Below, piece by piece: positions 45,189 through 53,799 of a DNA stretch of 64,000 bases. The DNA comes from Muribaculaceae bacterium (GTDB lineage Bacteria > Bacteroidota > Bacteroidia > Bacteroidales > Muribaculaceae): contig JAFLTS010000001.1 in assembly GCA_022509185.1 (NCBI GenBank), positions 1 to 64,000 of the forward strand, given 5' to 3'. The translations under genes and the position numbers were made by a program. How positions within the stretch are numbered: the stretch's first letter is position 1; each line of letters opens with the position of its first letter. Under the pieces are notes generated by a model. It was not told the origin of the DNA. It made no database searches and was given only the letters and a program-made list of their open reading frames with translations.

Positions 45189-45941
45189 ATGAAATTTTTA
45201 TATTTTATTTATCATTGGCTGATTGCAGTGCCTCTCTTTATAGTGGCAACTGCAATCACTGCTATAACTACCAGTATCGGATCTATACTTTTCAGTGTGG
45301 ATTTCTGGGGGTATTGGCCTCCTCATTTTTGGGCTAAATTCTCTTGCTGGGTCTTTTTCATTCATGTCAGGGTAAAGGGTTCTGAAAATATAGATAAGAA
45401 AACTTCCTACATATTCGTGGCAAACCATCAGGGAGCTTTTGATATTTTCACTATATACGGATTTCTCGGTCATAATTTCAAATGGCTGATGAAAAAAAGC
45501 CTTGAGAAAATTTTCCTCGTTGGTGCAGCTTGCAGAAATGCTCATCATATTTTTGTGGACGACACTAAAATTGCTGCCATTAAGGAAACAATTACAAAAG
45601 CTGAAGACACTCTAAAGGATGGAATGTCTCTTGTGATCTTTCCTGAAGGAAGCCGTAGCTGGGATGGGAAGATGATTCCCTTTAAACGCGGAGCTTTTAT
45701 GCTGGCTGCCGAGTTCAACAGACCTGTAGTGCCGGTTACAATTGACGGGAGTTTTCAAAGATTTTCAAGATTCGCTACACAAGTAAAACCAGGAATCATA
45801 ACTTTGACAATTCATAAGCCTATACTTCCGGGGCCCAAGGGATTTAACACAAAGCAGCTTATGCAACAATGCCGGGAAGATATAGAATCTTCATTGAGAG
45901 AGGAAAACAAAGGCGTAAGTGAAGGTCAAAGAGTGAAATGA
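45189..45941 (+). CDS. plsC: 1-acylglycerol-3-phosphate acyltransferase (PlsC type)
   Basis: This 250-residue inner-membrane enzyme carries NHQGAFD (the NHX4D catalytic motif, near residue 75) and FPEGSRS near 150. It acylates lysophosphatidic acid to phosphatidic acid. One N-terminal membrane helix is visible. It starts 2 bases after rprY, which links it to the RprXY transcript. Its last 16 bases (45926-45941) overlap the convergent DUF5686 gene. Confidence 0.88.
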   Translation: MKFLYFIYHWLIAVPLFIVATAITAITTSIGSILFSVDFWGYWPPHFWAKFSCWVFFIHVRVKGSENIDKKTSYIFVANHQGAFDIFTIYGFLGHNFKWLMKKSLEKIFLVGAACRNAHHIFVDDTKIAAIKETITKAEDTLKDGMSLVIFPEGSRSWDGKMIPFKRGAFMLAAEFNRPVVPVTIDGSFQRFSRFATQVKPGIITLTIHKPILPGPKGFNTKQLMQQCREDIESSLREENKGVSEGQRVK

Positions 45942-48451
45942 AGTGATATCCTTACACCACTTTTATCCACTCCCGGATTATCTCTGTAAGTGAGTCTCCA
46001 GACATAATCTACACGCAATACCGAGAAGATATTATCAATTCCGACCCCTACTTCCATGTATGGGGTCTTTTTCATTTTACGGGCCAAGGCAAAATCAGGG
46101 AACTTTAATAAGTCATCATTATACTTCGGATTGTTTTTGTTTGACAGTGAACCAACTAAACCTTTAAAAGTAATAGCTTCCCGTATTTTCAGTTTCTTAA
46201 TCCCAGGGATATGGTTAAACAATATTCCATTCCCAAAATAAGTGAAATCCAAAGAAGCATACTCATCGTTAGCAAACTCCATGGCATCCATTAGGGAATA
46301 ACTTTCCGGTTGAATGGTATAAGAAAGATTGGCATTTGGCCACATAAGCCCGGGGAAATATACTGAACTCCATACCTTCCCGGCTTTTGCTATTATATCT
46401 ATGTATCCAAAGGCGGAAAACCAGAATCTTTTCTGCACAGATAGTTCCGTTTGATTTGTGGTATAATCAGCTCTTAATAGCCCTTTTGGTCCGAATTTAT
46501 GCGTAAGTTGGATTATCCAGGGATCCATATTAACCAATAATCGAGTTGATCTTCCTTGAATAAATTTTTCTCCTTTAGCCCACCGTAGGGAAATATTAAA
46601 TGCTGACTGTCTATAAGAACGTAAAACTCTTCCATCCGGGTAAATAAAGGGAATCCAAGGTGTTGATTCCTGGATCTGGAATTTTCCTCCCGCCTCTACA
46701 GAAAAATTATTTGGTAATTCAAGCACATACCCTGCTTCTGCCAGCTTTCTATAAGTAACCAGGTCACTGGATTTCCTCTTTAATGATAGAAAAATATTAT
46801 CCTGATTAGTAAAGAGATAGTGTTGTCCCAAAAGGTCTAGATCATAGGAATATGAACCGTAAAATCCATGCCGGGGCCATTCGTATCCATGCTTTTTCTT
46901 CTTATGAAAAGAATATTCGATGGTTGCTCCATATTTCCATTTATGGTCTCGGGTTCCATATGCACCGTAACCTTTAAGAAATAAATGAGGATTTAAGGCA
47001 GCCATTGTCATTCCTCCAAGTCTGATTCTAACTCCTTCCACAGAATTATAACTTAGAAAAGTATTCAAAGGACCGATATCAAACTTACTCGGTTTTCCTG
47101 TAGTGAAATATCCGCTTTCCATCAGCCTTATTACCTTCTCTGCCCAATAAATCAATGGTACTTTTCTCATTTCCTTGGTGATATTTCCCAATCGCGCTTC
47201 TGCGTTAGTGAGAGGCACCATTCTTTTTTCATTCCAAAACTGGGCAGTGTTTCCGATTGAGTCTTGTAAAGTAAAATCGTTTCCTACCTTTTTATAATAA
47301 TCCAGTAATTCTTCCCGGGGAGAATAACTGAAATTATCGTATACACTTGTTTTTCGACCATAAAATTCGGGGGTGCCGGCCATAATCTGCATCTCTACCA
47401 CTACATCGTCGTATATTTTATGCCGGTTGCCTATGCTGTCTTTTTCAAAATTCTGATTAATATAAAGGTTCCTCAAAAAATTTAGATTGATATCATGAGG
47501 AGTTCGCATAGTGATTTTTTTCACAAACATCGTAGAGTCTCCCACGGGAACATAAAGTTTGCCGTTGAACCCCATTGACTGTGCATTTCTCGGCATAAAA
47601 CTTAACTCAATACATTTTTTATCTCCAATATAAACCGTGTCTGATAAATAGTATTTGTAAAAATCCGGACCTAACGGTGAAAGAGGACTGACAAACCTAT
47701 TTTGAAGTATATTGAGGTTAGGCTCGTATATATCCACTTCCCGTATCACATCTTCAAGCAAAATCCTAATGTTTTCCTGATTGAAAACTTCATCAATGCC
47801 TTCCGATTTATAGCCATATGTTATTTCCTTTCTAGCTTTTGGATCCTGGCTCATTATTTCCACAGAATATTTCTCCTTAAGAATAAGATCTAAAAGCCTT
47901 GTTCCGGTATAGGAAGATGTATCTACATAATTTTCAAGAAATTTTGTTTTTTTAGCCATAAAGCCGGAATCAAACTGTCCGTTGAAATTATTAATGGCCA
48001 ATAAAGTCTTTTCATACTTGTCATAGCTATAAAAGGGTTCTTTTTCAGGATTATATTTCTTAGAATCTTGCCTTAATTTATTCACAAATTCTACTGCGGG
48101 ATTGTTCTTTTTGCTGTATTTTTCTTTTTTAGGCTTGATATACACTTCCTGAAGATCATAAGTGGTAGGAGATAGTGGGACAATCATTACGGAATCAGAA
48201 ATTCCCACTGTAAATTGTTTATTATCAAAACCTGTATATGACGTTTCCAGCAATGTATGACGCAAATTTTCCGGAATTATTACTTCTCCGTTTTCATTGG
48301 CTACAAGGGTGCGCTTCTTACCCTCCTTTGTAAAGACATTTGCAAAAGGAAGTGTTTCTCCGGTTATAGAGTCCTTTAAAAGCACTATGCTTTTAGAAAA
48401 GCCTGCAAGAAAAAATAAAGAAAATAATATGGAGAAAAATAATCTTTTCAT
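45926..48451 (-). CDS. DUF5686 outer-membrane protein
   Basis: An 841-residue exported protein: signal peptide (FFSILFSLFFLAGF), a CarboxypepD_reg-like domain (about residues 20-100, LKDSITGETLPFANVFTKEGKKR and so on), then a long DUF5686 region that ends in beta-strands and a terminal Phe-Thr-Leu, as in outer-membrane barrels. Function unknown; such genes are widespread in Bacteroidota. It is convergent with plsC and overlaps it by 16 bases. Confidence 0.78.
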   Translation of the reverse strand: MKRLFFSILFSLFFLAGFSKSIVLLKDSITGETLPFANVFTKEGKKRTLVANENGEVIIPENLRHTLLETSYTGFDNKQFTVGISDSVMIVPLSPTTYDLQEVYIKPKKEKYSKKNNPAVEFVNKLRQDSKKYNPEKEPFYSYDKYEKTLLAINNFNGQFDSGFMAKKTKFLENYVDTSSYTGTRLLDLILKEKYSVEIMSQDPKARKEITYGYKSEGIDEVFNQENIRILLEDVIREVDIYEPNLNILQNRFVSPLSPLGPDFYKYYLSDTVYIGDKKCIELSFMPRNAQSMGFNGKLYVPVGDSTMFVKKITMRTPHDINLNFLRNLYINQNFEKDSIGNRHKIYDDVVVEMQIMAGTPEFYGRKTSVYDNFSYSPREELLDYYKKVGNDFTLQDSIGNTAQFWNEKRMVPLTNAEARLGNITKEMRKVPLIYWAEKVIRLMESGYFTTGKPSKFDIGPLNTFLSYNSVEGVRIRLGGMTMAALNPHLFLKGYGAYGTRDHKWKYGATIEYSFHKKKKHGYEWPRHGFYGSYSYDLDLLGQHYLFTNQDNIFLSLKRKSSDLVTYRKLAEAGYVLELPNNFSVEAGGKFQIQESTPWIPFIYPDGRVLRSYRQSAFNISLRWAKGEKFIQGRSTRLLVNMDPWIIQLTHKFGPKGLLRADYTTNQTELSVQKRFWFSAFGYIDIIAKAGKVWSSVYFPGLMWPNANLSYTIQPESYSLMDAMEFANDEYASLDFTYFGNGILFNHIPGIKKLKIREAITFKGLVGSLSNKNNPKYNDDLLKFPDFALARKMKKTPYMEVGVGIDNIFSVLRVDYVWRLTYRDNPGVDKSGVRISLHFTL

Positions 48452-48509
48452 TTACGCTATTGGCAGTCAGCCTAAATAATAACGTAAAAAACTTAATTAT
48501 ATGACATAC

Positions 48510-48545
48510 AAGAAAGGATGCCTGATTCAAAGGGCATCCTTTCTT
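48510..48545 (-). terminator. Hairpin terminator of the sus-like operon
   Basis: A perfect 13-bp stem (AAGAAAGGATGCC with its complement at 48533-48545) and 10-base loop lie 31 bases after the GH97 stop. The T run is short (CCTTTCTTG). Confidence 0.7.
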
Positions 48546-48576
48546 ACCATCAACTATAATTATGACTGAAAAAACA

Positions 48577-50682
48577 TTACTTTACTGGTTGAAGTCTAAT
48601 TGCGGCTCCTCCACCTCTGGCAAGTTTTTGCTTCAGTTTGGTTTTATTATTAACATTCACCTTTTTTATTGTATAGGCTTGCGGATTTGTTTCCCAATCA
48701 GCATCTGGAGCATCAGCATAAATAGTTGCTATAAATTTTTCTCCTGCCGGTAAAAAAGAAAGGTCAATCACAGCCTCACGTGGAGTATCATCAGTAATAG
48801 CTCCAATGTACCAGTCATCTGAATTTTTGTCTAATCTTGCCACTGTAATGTATTGTGCGGGTTCTGCTTCTAAATATTTAGAATCTCTCCATTCCACAGG
48901 AACATCCTCGATAAATTGGAATGCATCCGGAAATCTTTCATAATTTTCGGGTAGATCAGCCGCCATCTGCATCGGTGAAGGCATTGTGAGATACAAAGCA
49001 AGCTGGCGGGCCAAAGTTGTCATAGCTTTTCCGTCTTTTCCTTCACCATAATAGCTTAAGTCTGTCTGAAACAAACCGGGAGTATAATCCATAGGACCTC
49101 CTTTTAATCTTGTGAAAGGTAAAAGTGCTGTATGTGAAGGTGGATTTCCACCCATAGATTCAAATTCACCTCCTCGGGCAGATTCTTGTGCAAGCCAATT
49201 CGGGTAGGTTCTTATTAAACCTGTAGGTCTTGGAGCTTCATGACTGTCTATCATTATCTCATACTCGGCAGCTTTTTCTATTACATACTGTGCATGGTCT
49301 ACCATACCCTGTGAAGTATGATGTTCGGATCGTGGTATAATAGCCCCTACATAACCTGTTTTCACTGCATCATAATTATTGTCTTTCATAAATTGGAAAG
49401 CCTTGTCGAGCTGACGCTCATAGTCTAGCGCATTTGCTGCCGTTTCATGATGCATCACTAATTTCACACCCTTTTCTTTGGCATAATCTCTCAAATATGG
49501 AAGATCGAAATCCGGATAAGGTTTATCAAACAAAAACTGACGGTTTTTTCTATAGCTTGCCCAGTCTTCCCAACCTTCGTTCCAACCTTCTACAAGCACA
49601 GCATCTATTCCGTGTTTGGCTGCGAAATCAATATATTTTTTTACATTCTCAGTATTTGCGGGATGTCGGCCATTAGGTTTTAATTTTGTATAATCTGTCA
49701 CACCCGGTTTAGCCCTGTAATCATCAGAATAGGCCCAGGTCTTTTGTCTGCCGGTAAACATCTCCCACCATACTCCTATAAACTTCATTGGTTTTATCCA
49801 GGAGGTATCCTCAATTTTCGAAGGTTCATTAAGATTAAGGATTAATTGAGATGCCAATATGTCTCTTGCATCATCGCTCACTATTATAGTTCTCCAGGGT
49901 GTATTGAAAGGTAACTGGAGATAACCTCTGACACCAAGCTTATCCGGTGTGAGGTGACTCTTCAAGCTATAAGTGGTAGTATCAACATCCAATTGCATTG
50001 CAGGATATCCGATCAATGCCGCTTCATGAACATTAATATAGAGTCCGTCATCACTTTTCATCAATAACGGTGTTTGTACTGTAGATTCCAATTCCTTTTC
50101 CCTTTGGCTCTCAGAATGTACACCATTATATTTCTTTAAAGCATCGGTCACATCACTAATTCTGGTTTCAGTAAAGAGATATTCGTCAGTATCATAATCT
50201 CCGGGAATTACCCACATAGTGTTATTAGCAGGCATATTGAATTCAGTCACCTCATCTAACACTGCAAGGTAATTGGCTTTATCCTGAAGTGGAAATTCAT
50301 ATCTGAAACCCATTCCATCATCAAAAACTCGGAAACAAACTGTCATTAAAAGTCCGTTTGAATTTTCGAGATTCACTTCCAACTGATTGTAGTGATTAAC
50401 GATTTCTGAAAATTCACCCCATACCGGTTGCCAAGTCTCATTAAAAGAGGCTGTGTCTGTACTCAAAATCTTAAATTGATCAGTGAATTTAGCCTCTTTT
50501 GCAGCAAGACCTAATTTACTGTCAATAATTACCGGCTTATCTTTATAACTTAAATTATAATAAGGTTCACCTACCGAATTTACATCAACATTTAATACGA
50601 TTGACCCATTCGGAGATGTAATCGTAGCCGCTGTCATACTTATAACAGCAGGCATAATCATAAATGTTAAAAATTTTTTCAT
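48577..50682 (-). CDS. susB: GH97 alpha-glucosidase (SusB type)
   Basis: A signal peptide (FLTFMIMPAVISMTAA) precedes a GH97 enzyme of 701 residues. The (beta/alpha)8 region carries GIDAVLVEGWNEGWEDW, VMHHETAANALDYER, SHEAPRPTGLIRTYPN and QESARGGEFE. The Glu residues in the last three are the calcium and catalytic positions of the inverting SusB subgroup. It releases glucose from maltooligosaccharides in the periplasm. ATG 50682 shares one base with the GH13 stop (TGATG), so they are translationally coupled. The TTG one codon earlier is unlikely. It is the last gene of the starch operon. Confidence 0.92.
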   Translation of the reverse strand: MKKFLTFMIMPAVISMTAATITSPNGSIVLNVDVNSVGEPYYNLSYKDKPVIIDSKLGLAAKEAKFTDQFKILSTDTASFNETWQPVWGEFSEIVNHYNQLEVNLENSNGLLMTVCFRVFDDGMGFRYEFPLQDKANYLAVLDEVTEFNMPANNTMWVIPGDYDTDEYLFTETRISDVTDALKKYNGVHSESQREKELESTVQTPLLMKSDDGLYINVHEAALIGYPAMQLDVDTTTYSLKSHLTPDKLGVRGYLQLPFNTPWRTIIVSDDARDILASQLILNLNEPSKIEDTSWIKPMKFIGVWWEMFTGRQKTWAYSDDYRAKPGVTDYTKLKPNGRHPANTENVKKYIDFAAKHGIDAVLVEGWNEGWEDWASYRKNRQFLFDKPYPDFDLPYLRDYAKEKGVKLVMHHETAANALDYERQLDKAFQFMKDNNYDAVKTGYVGAIIPRSEHHTSQGMVDHAQYVIEKAAEYEIMIDSHEAPRPTGLIRTYPNWLAQESARGGEFESMGGNPPSHTALLPFTRLKGGPMDYTPGLFQTDLSYYGEGKDGKAMTTLARQLALYLTMPSPMQMAADLPENYERFPDAFQFIEDVPVEWRDSKYLEAEPAQYITVARLDKNSDDWYIGAITDDTPREAVIDLSFLPAGEKFIATIYADAPDADWETNPQAYTIKKVNVNNKTKLKQKLARGGGAAIRLQPVK

Positions 50683-52022
50683 CAATTCATGTATATAATA
50701 TATTCATAAGGTCCTAATTCGATTTCAAGAGGCACATTGACAGTTCCTCCATTTATCAAATCATTCATGACGGTATTTCTTAATACTATGGGAGATACAA
50801 TTTTTTGATCACTTCCGGTTGTATTGACTGCAACAATCAGACTTTGTCCCGGGATCGACCGTGTGAAACAAGCTATTTTTAATGTACTGTAATTAACGAG
50901 TTCACCCCTTCTAACCTGGGCACTTTCCTTGAAAGCATTATTTATAGCTTTATAAACCGCTGATAATTCTTCTGAGAAAGTAAGTTGAGTATAATTGAAA
51001 AATGAAAGATTACCGTTTAATCCCGTTGCATCCATTGCTGAATAAATCAAAGGAGTACCGTTAAGCATGGAAGCGCAAACATAAGCTGCCGGTATAGCAT
51101 TTATAGATCCATAGAAAGAGTTTATACTTTGCTCGGAAGCAGTATCATGATTAAAAGCATATCTCAATATCGATTTCCCATTTGGCACATTTGCCAAAGC
51201 ACCTTGTCCTTCTTCAATAATAGATGTAGGAGCGCCTCCTTTAAAAGCGTCACTGATAGTTGGAGCACTGTTCCAGTCATAGATCATGTCATAACCATAA
51301 TCATAGAAAGAATAATTTGTTGATTCTGCAAGTAGAATCATGTCACTTTTCATTGTTTTAAGATCATTCGCCAAATTAATCCAGAAACTTTCCGGAATAT
51401 AAGGGCTATCTGCATAGTCAAAACGGAAACCATCCACATCAGCAGCTGTCACCCAATATTCGATCGCCTGTGCCATCCCTTCTGCGACACCTGACTCTGC
51501 ATAATTCAGCTGGGCTACATCCTCCCATCCTTGTCCTGGTGGTGAAACAATATTTCCTTCCTCATCATGAAGGAACCAGTTGGGATGTTCCGTAATCCAT
51601 GGATTATCCCAGCCTGTATGATTGGGCACCCAGTCTAAAATAACCTTCAGCCCGAGTTCATGAGCTCTATTTACTAGATTCTGCAGATCGGCAATTGTGC
51701 CATATCTGGGATTTATTACATCATAATTCTTTATGCTGTATGGAGAACCAATTGATTGTTCTGAGGTACTGGGTTCGCAAACCGGCATAAGCCATATTAT
51801 GTCGCAACCCATATTAGAGATTCTCTGAAGATTAGAAGTAAGAGCATTCAGACAATTCTCTGTAGCGAAAAAACGTGGATTTGCTTCATAAATCACTTTT
51901 GTCGATACCTCATTACCTATTGTTGGCTCTGTCGGAATTTTCGGCATTTCTTCCTCATAGGAGGTACAGGACGTTGCAAAAAGCAACGTGCCTGTAGCCA
52001 GATACGTTATTATCTTTTTCAT
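50682..52022 (-). CDS. GH13 alpha-amylase lipoprotein
   Basis: The signal peptide ends in FATSC, so the protein is lipidated. The acidic residues soon after (CTSYEEEMP) resemble a surface-export signal. The GH13 barrel shows DVVPNHTG-type VLDWVPNHTG, VDGFRFDYAD (nucleophile Asp, near residue 200) and LLAESTNYS (acid Glu). At 446 residues it is much shorter than SusG of B. thetaiotaomicron and has no obvious extra binding domain. It would cut starch or maltooligosaccharides at the surface or in the periplasm. The gene starts 5 bases after the SusE/F-like gene. Confidence 0.9.
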   Translation of the reverse strand: MKKIITYLATGTLLFATSCTSYEEEMPKIPTEPTIGNEVSTKVIYEANPRFFATENCLNALTSNLQRISNMGCDIIWLMPVCEPSTSEQSIGSPYSIKNYDVINPRYGTIADLQNLVNRAHELGLKVILDWVPNHTGWDNPWITEHPNWFLHDEEGNIVSPPGQGWEDVAQLNYAESGVAEGMAQAIEYWVTAADVDGFRFDYADSPYIPESFWINLANDLKTMKSDMILLAESTNYSFYDYGYDMIYDWNSAPTISDAFKGGAPTSIIEEGQGALANVPNGKSILRYAFNHDTASEQSINSFYGSINAIPAAYVCASMLNGTPLIYSAMDATGLNGNLSFFNYTQLTFSEELSAVYKAINNAFKESAQVRRGELVNYSTLKIACFTRSIPGQSLIVAVNTTGSDQKIVSPIVLRNTVMNDLINGGTVNVPLEIELGPYEYIIYMN

Positions 52023-52027
52023 GTTTA

Positions 52028-53788
52028 TTAGTCTTTAAGGATTGCTTTATCGGGATTTGCAGTAACGTAATAATCTTTATCTAATGTAATTTGAAGTGCA
52101 TCATATTGAACACCTTCTACATTTGCATTGAAAATCAGATTATATGTCTCTCCAGTACCCTTGAAATCAAATACCAGATATTCCACGCCTTCTATGGTTT
52201 CCGTTACCGAGGTTGAAGTTCCGGGCCAGCCTCCGAAGAGTTCAGGTAAATCATTACCCCATCCATATACATAAAAGTTTTCCCATCCGGTTTTATTGTC
52301 TACGTATAAATGGTAAATAGGAACTTCAGGAGCATCAATCTCTGTAATACTTGAAGAAGTTACATTTAGATAATAATCTTTGTCTAAAACAAAACCAAAA
52401 CTATCTGTTTGTCCTATTCCGGTCTCTCCTCCTATTCCGTCATTGAATATCAGATTTTGAGTATCACTATCACTCGGCACTTCAAATATTGTATATGACA
52501 CACCCTGAATTTCCTGAATATCTGTTGAAGATATTCCCGGCCAACCTCCGCATAATTCAGTGCCGTCGCTATTCCAGGTATAAAGATACAAGGGGTTCCA
52601 ACCCGTCTGATTCACAACATATAGATACTGAACCTCTCCTGGTCCGGGATTTGGGTCCTCCGGTGTATCACCGCCTCCTCCTTCTCCGGGTGTAAAATTG
52701 TTTGGATCGATTTCTACTACTCCAACTGCAGATATTTCAAGATAAATATCTCTATCGATTGTGAAACCAAAGTCTCCAAGCTGATTTTCTCCATTATTAC
52801 TGAAAATCAGATTTTCAGCAAGACCGGAATTCGCCTCACCCATATCATAATAAAGATATATTAAACCATTAACAGAGATAGTTCCTGTAGGCAACATTCC
52901 AGGCCAGCCTCCATTGAGGTCGTTTACATCACCCCACATATAGAGTGTAACGAGATCCCAACCAGTATTGTTATAGACATAAACTGTATACCCGTCATGT
53001 TCTATTGAAGCATTAGGATCAAATTCTATAACTCCCTCTGAAGTTACCTCAAGATAATAATCCTTATTCAAGGTTACGTTGAAATCAGGCAACTGTTCTC
53101 CTCCTCCGTTGTTATTGAAAATAAGATTAACATTAAGCCCTTCATTTTCAGCGCCGGTATCGAAATATTTATACATGATTCCATTGAGTTCTATCCTTCC
53201 GGTAGGGGTAACACCGGGCCATCCACCGAATATTTCCGGTATGTCATTACCCCATGCATAGAGTGCGAGATCACTATAACCCGTCTCATCTATCACATAG
53301 ATGGCATATCCATCATGTTCTACGTCATCAGGATTATCAGGCACCACAAAACTGTCTTCCCAGGCATCCACCAGAACATTTAGTCTTTCTCCTGTTTTGG
53401 GTGCATCGAAGTGCAAAATTGGCTCATCTTTCAAAGTACGTTCCTCACCTCTTTGAACATTATAAAAAGTATACCCGTCCGCAAGAGTTTTACCGTTTAT
53501 AAACGTAGATGGATCAAGATATATACCGAATTTATAAGGATAATTACTGGCTTTTTCAAGTAGCCACATAGGATCACCGATAGCTTCTTCACCTCCATTG
53601 AATTCACCGGTGATGTAAATTTGATCAGTCTGTGCAGTTATGACCGGCACAATCACTTCAATGAGCTGATAGCCCTCCCTAACCGGGAAATATGGTTTTT
53701 CACTCTCAAAGAGTATATCATCCTCTTTACATCCGCTTAAAATCGCAAGCAGCAGAAAAAGGAAACTATATATTTTAATATTCTTCAT
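52028..53788 (-). CDS. SusE/F-like starch-binding lipoprotein, four repeats
   Basis: The signal peptide ends at LSGC (Cys20), followed by KEDD, a good surface-lipoprotein export signal. An N-terminal SusE-type domain (about 25-150) precedes four related modules at about 158-256, 262-360, 385-480 and 490-586. Each starts with an aromatic strand, contains the pattern GW.....YxWG....L.GGWPG, then a LIFN/LIFS strand and a DKDYYLxVT strand. This is the CBM26-like starch-binding module of SusE/SusF-type proteins. It should hold starch near the SusC/SusD pair. A Gly/Pro-rich linker (FTPGEGGGGDTPEDPNPGPGE) splits modules 2 and 3. The gene starts 11 bases after susD. Confidence 0.9.
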   Translation of the reverse strand: MKNIKIYSFLFLLLAILSGCKEDDILFESEKPYFPVREGYQLIEVIVPVITAQTDQIYITGEFNGGEEAIGDPMWLLEKASNYPYKFGIYLDPSTFINGKTLADGYTFYNVQRGEERTLKDEPILHFDAPKTGERLNVLVDAWEDSFVVPDNPDDVEHDGYAIYVIDETGYSDLALYAWGNDIPEIFGGWPGVTPTGRIELNGIMYKYFDTGAENEGLNVNLIFNNNGGGEQLPDFNVTLNKDYYLEVTSEGVIEFDPNASIEHDGYTVYVYNNTGWDLVTLYMWGDVNDLNGGWPGMLPTGTISVNGLIYLYYDMGEANSGLAENLIFSNNGENQLGDFGFTIDRDIYLEISAVGVVEIDPNNFTPGEGGGGDTPEDPNPGPGEVQYLYVVNQTGWNPLYLYTWNSDGTELCGGWPGISSTDIQEIQGVSYTIFEVPSDSDTQNLIFNDGIGGETGIGQTDSFGFVLDKDYYLNVTSSSITEIDAPEVPIYHLYVDNKTGWENFYVYGWGNDLPELFGGWPGTSTSVTETIEGVEYLVFDFKGTGETYNLIFNANVEGVQYDALQITLDKDYYVTANPDKAILKD

Positions 53789-53799
53789 GATGTCAGATT

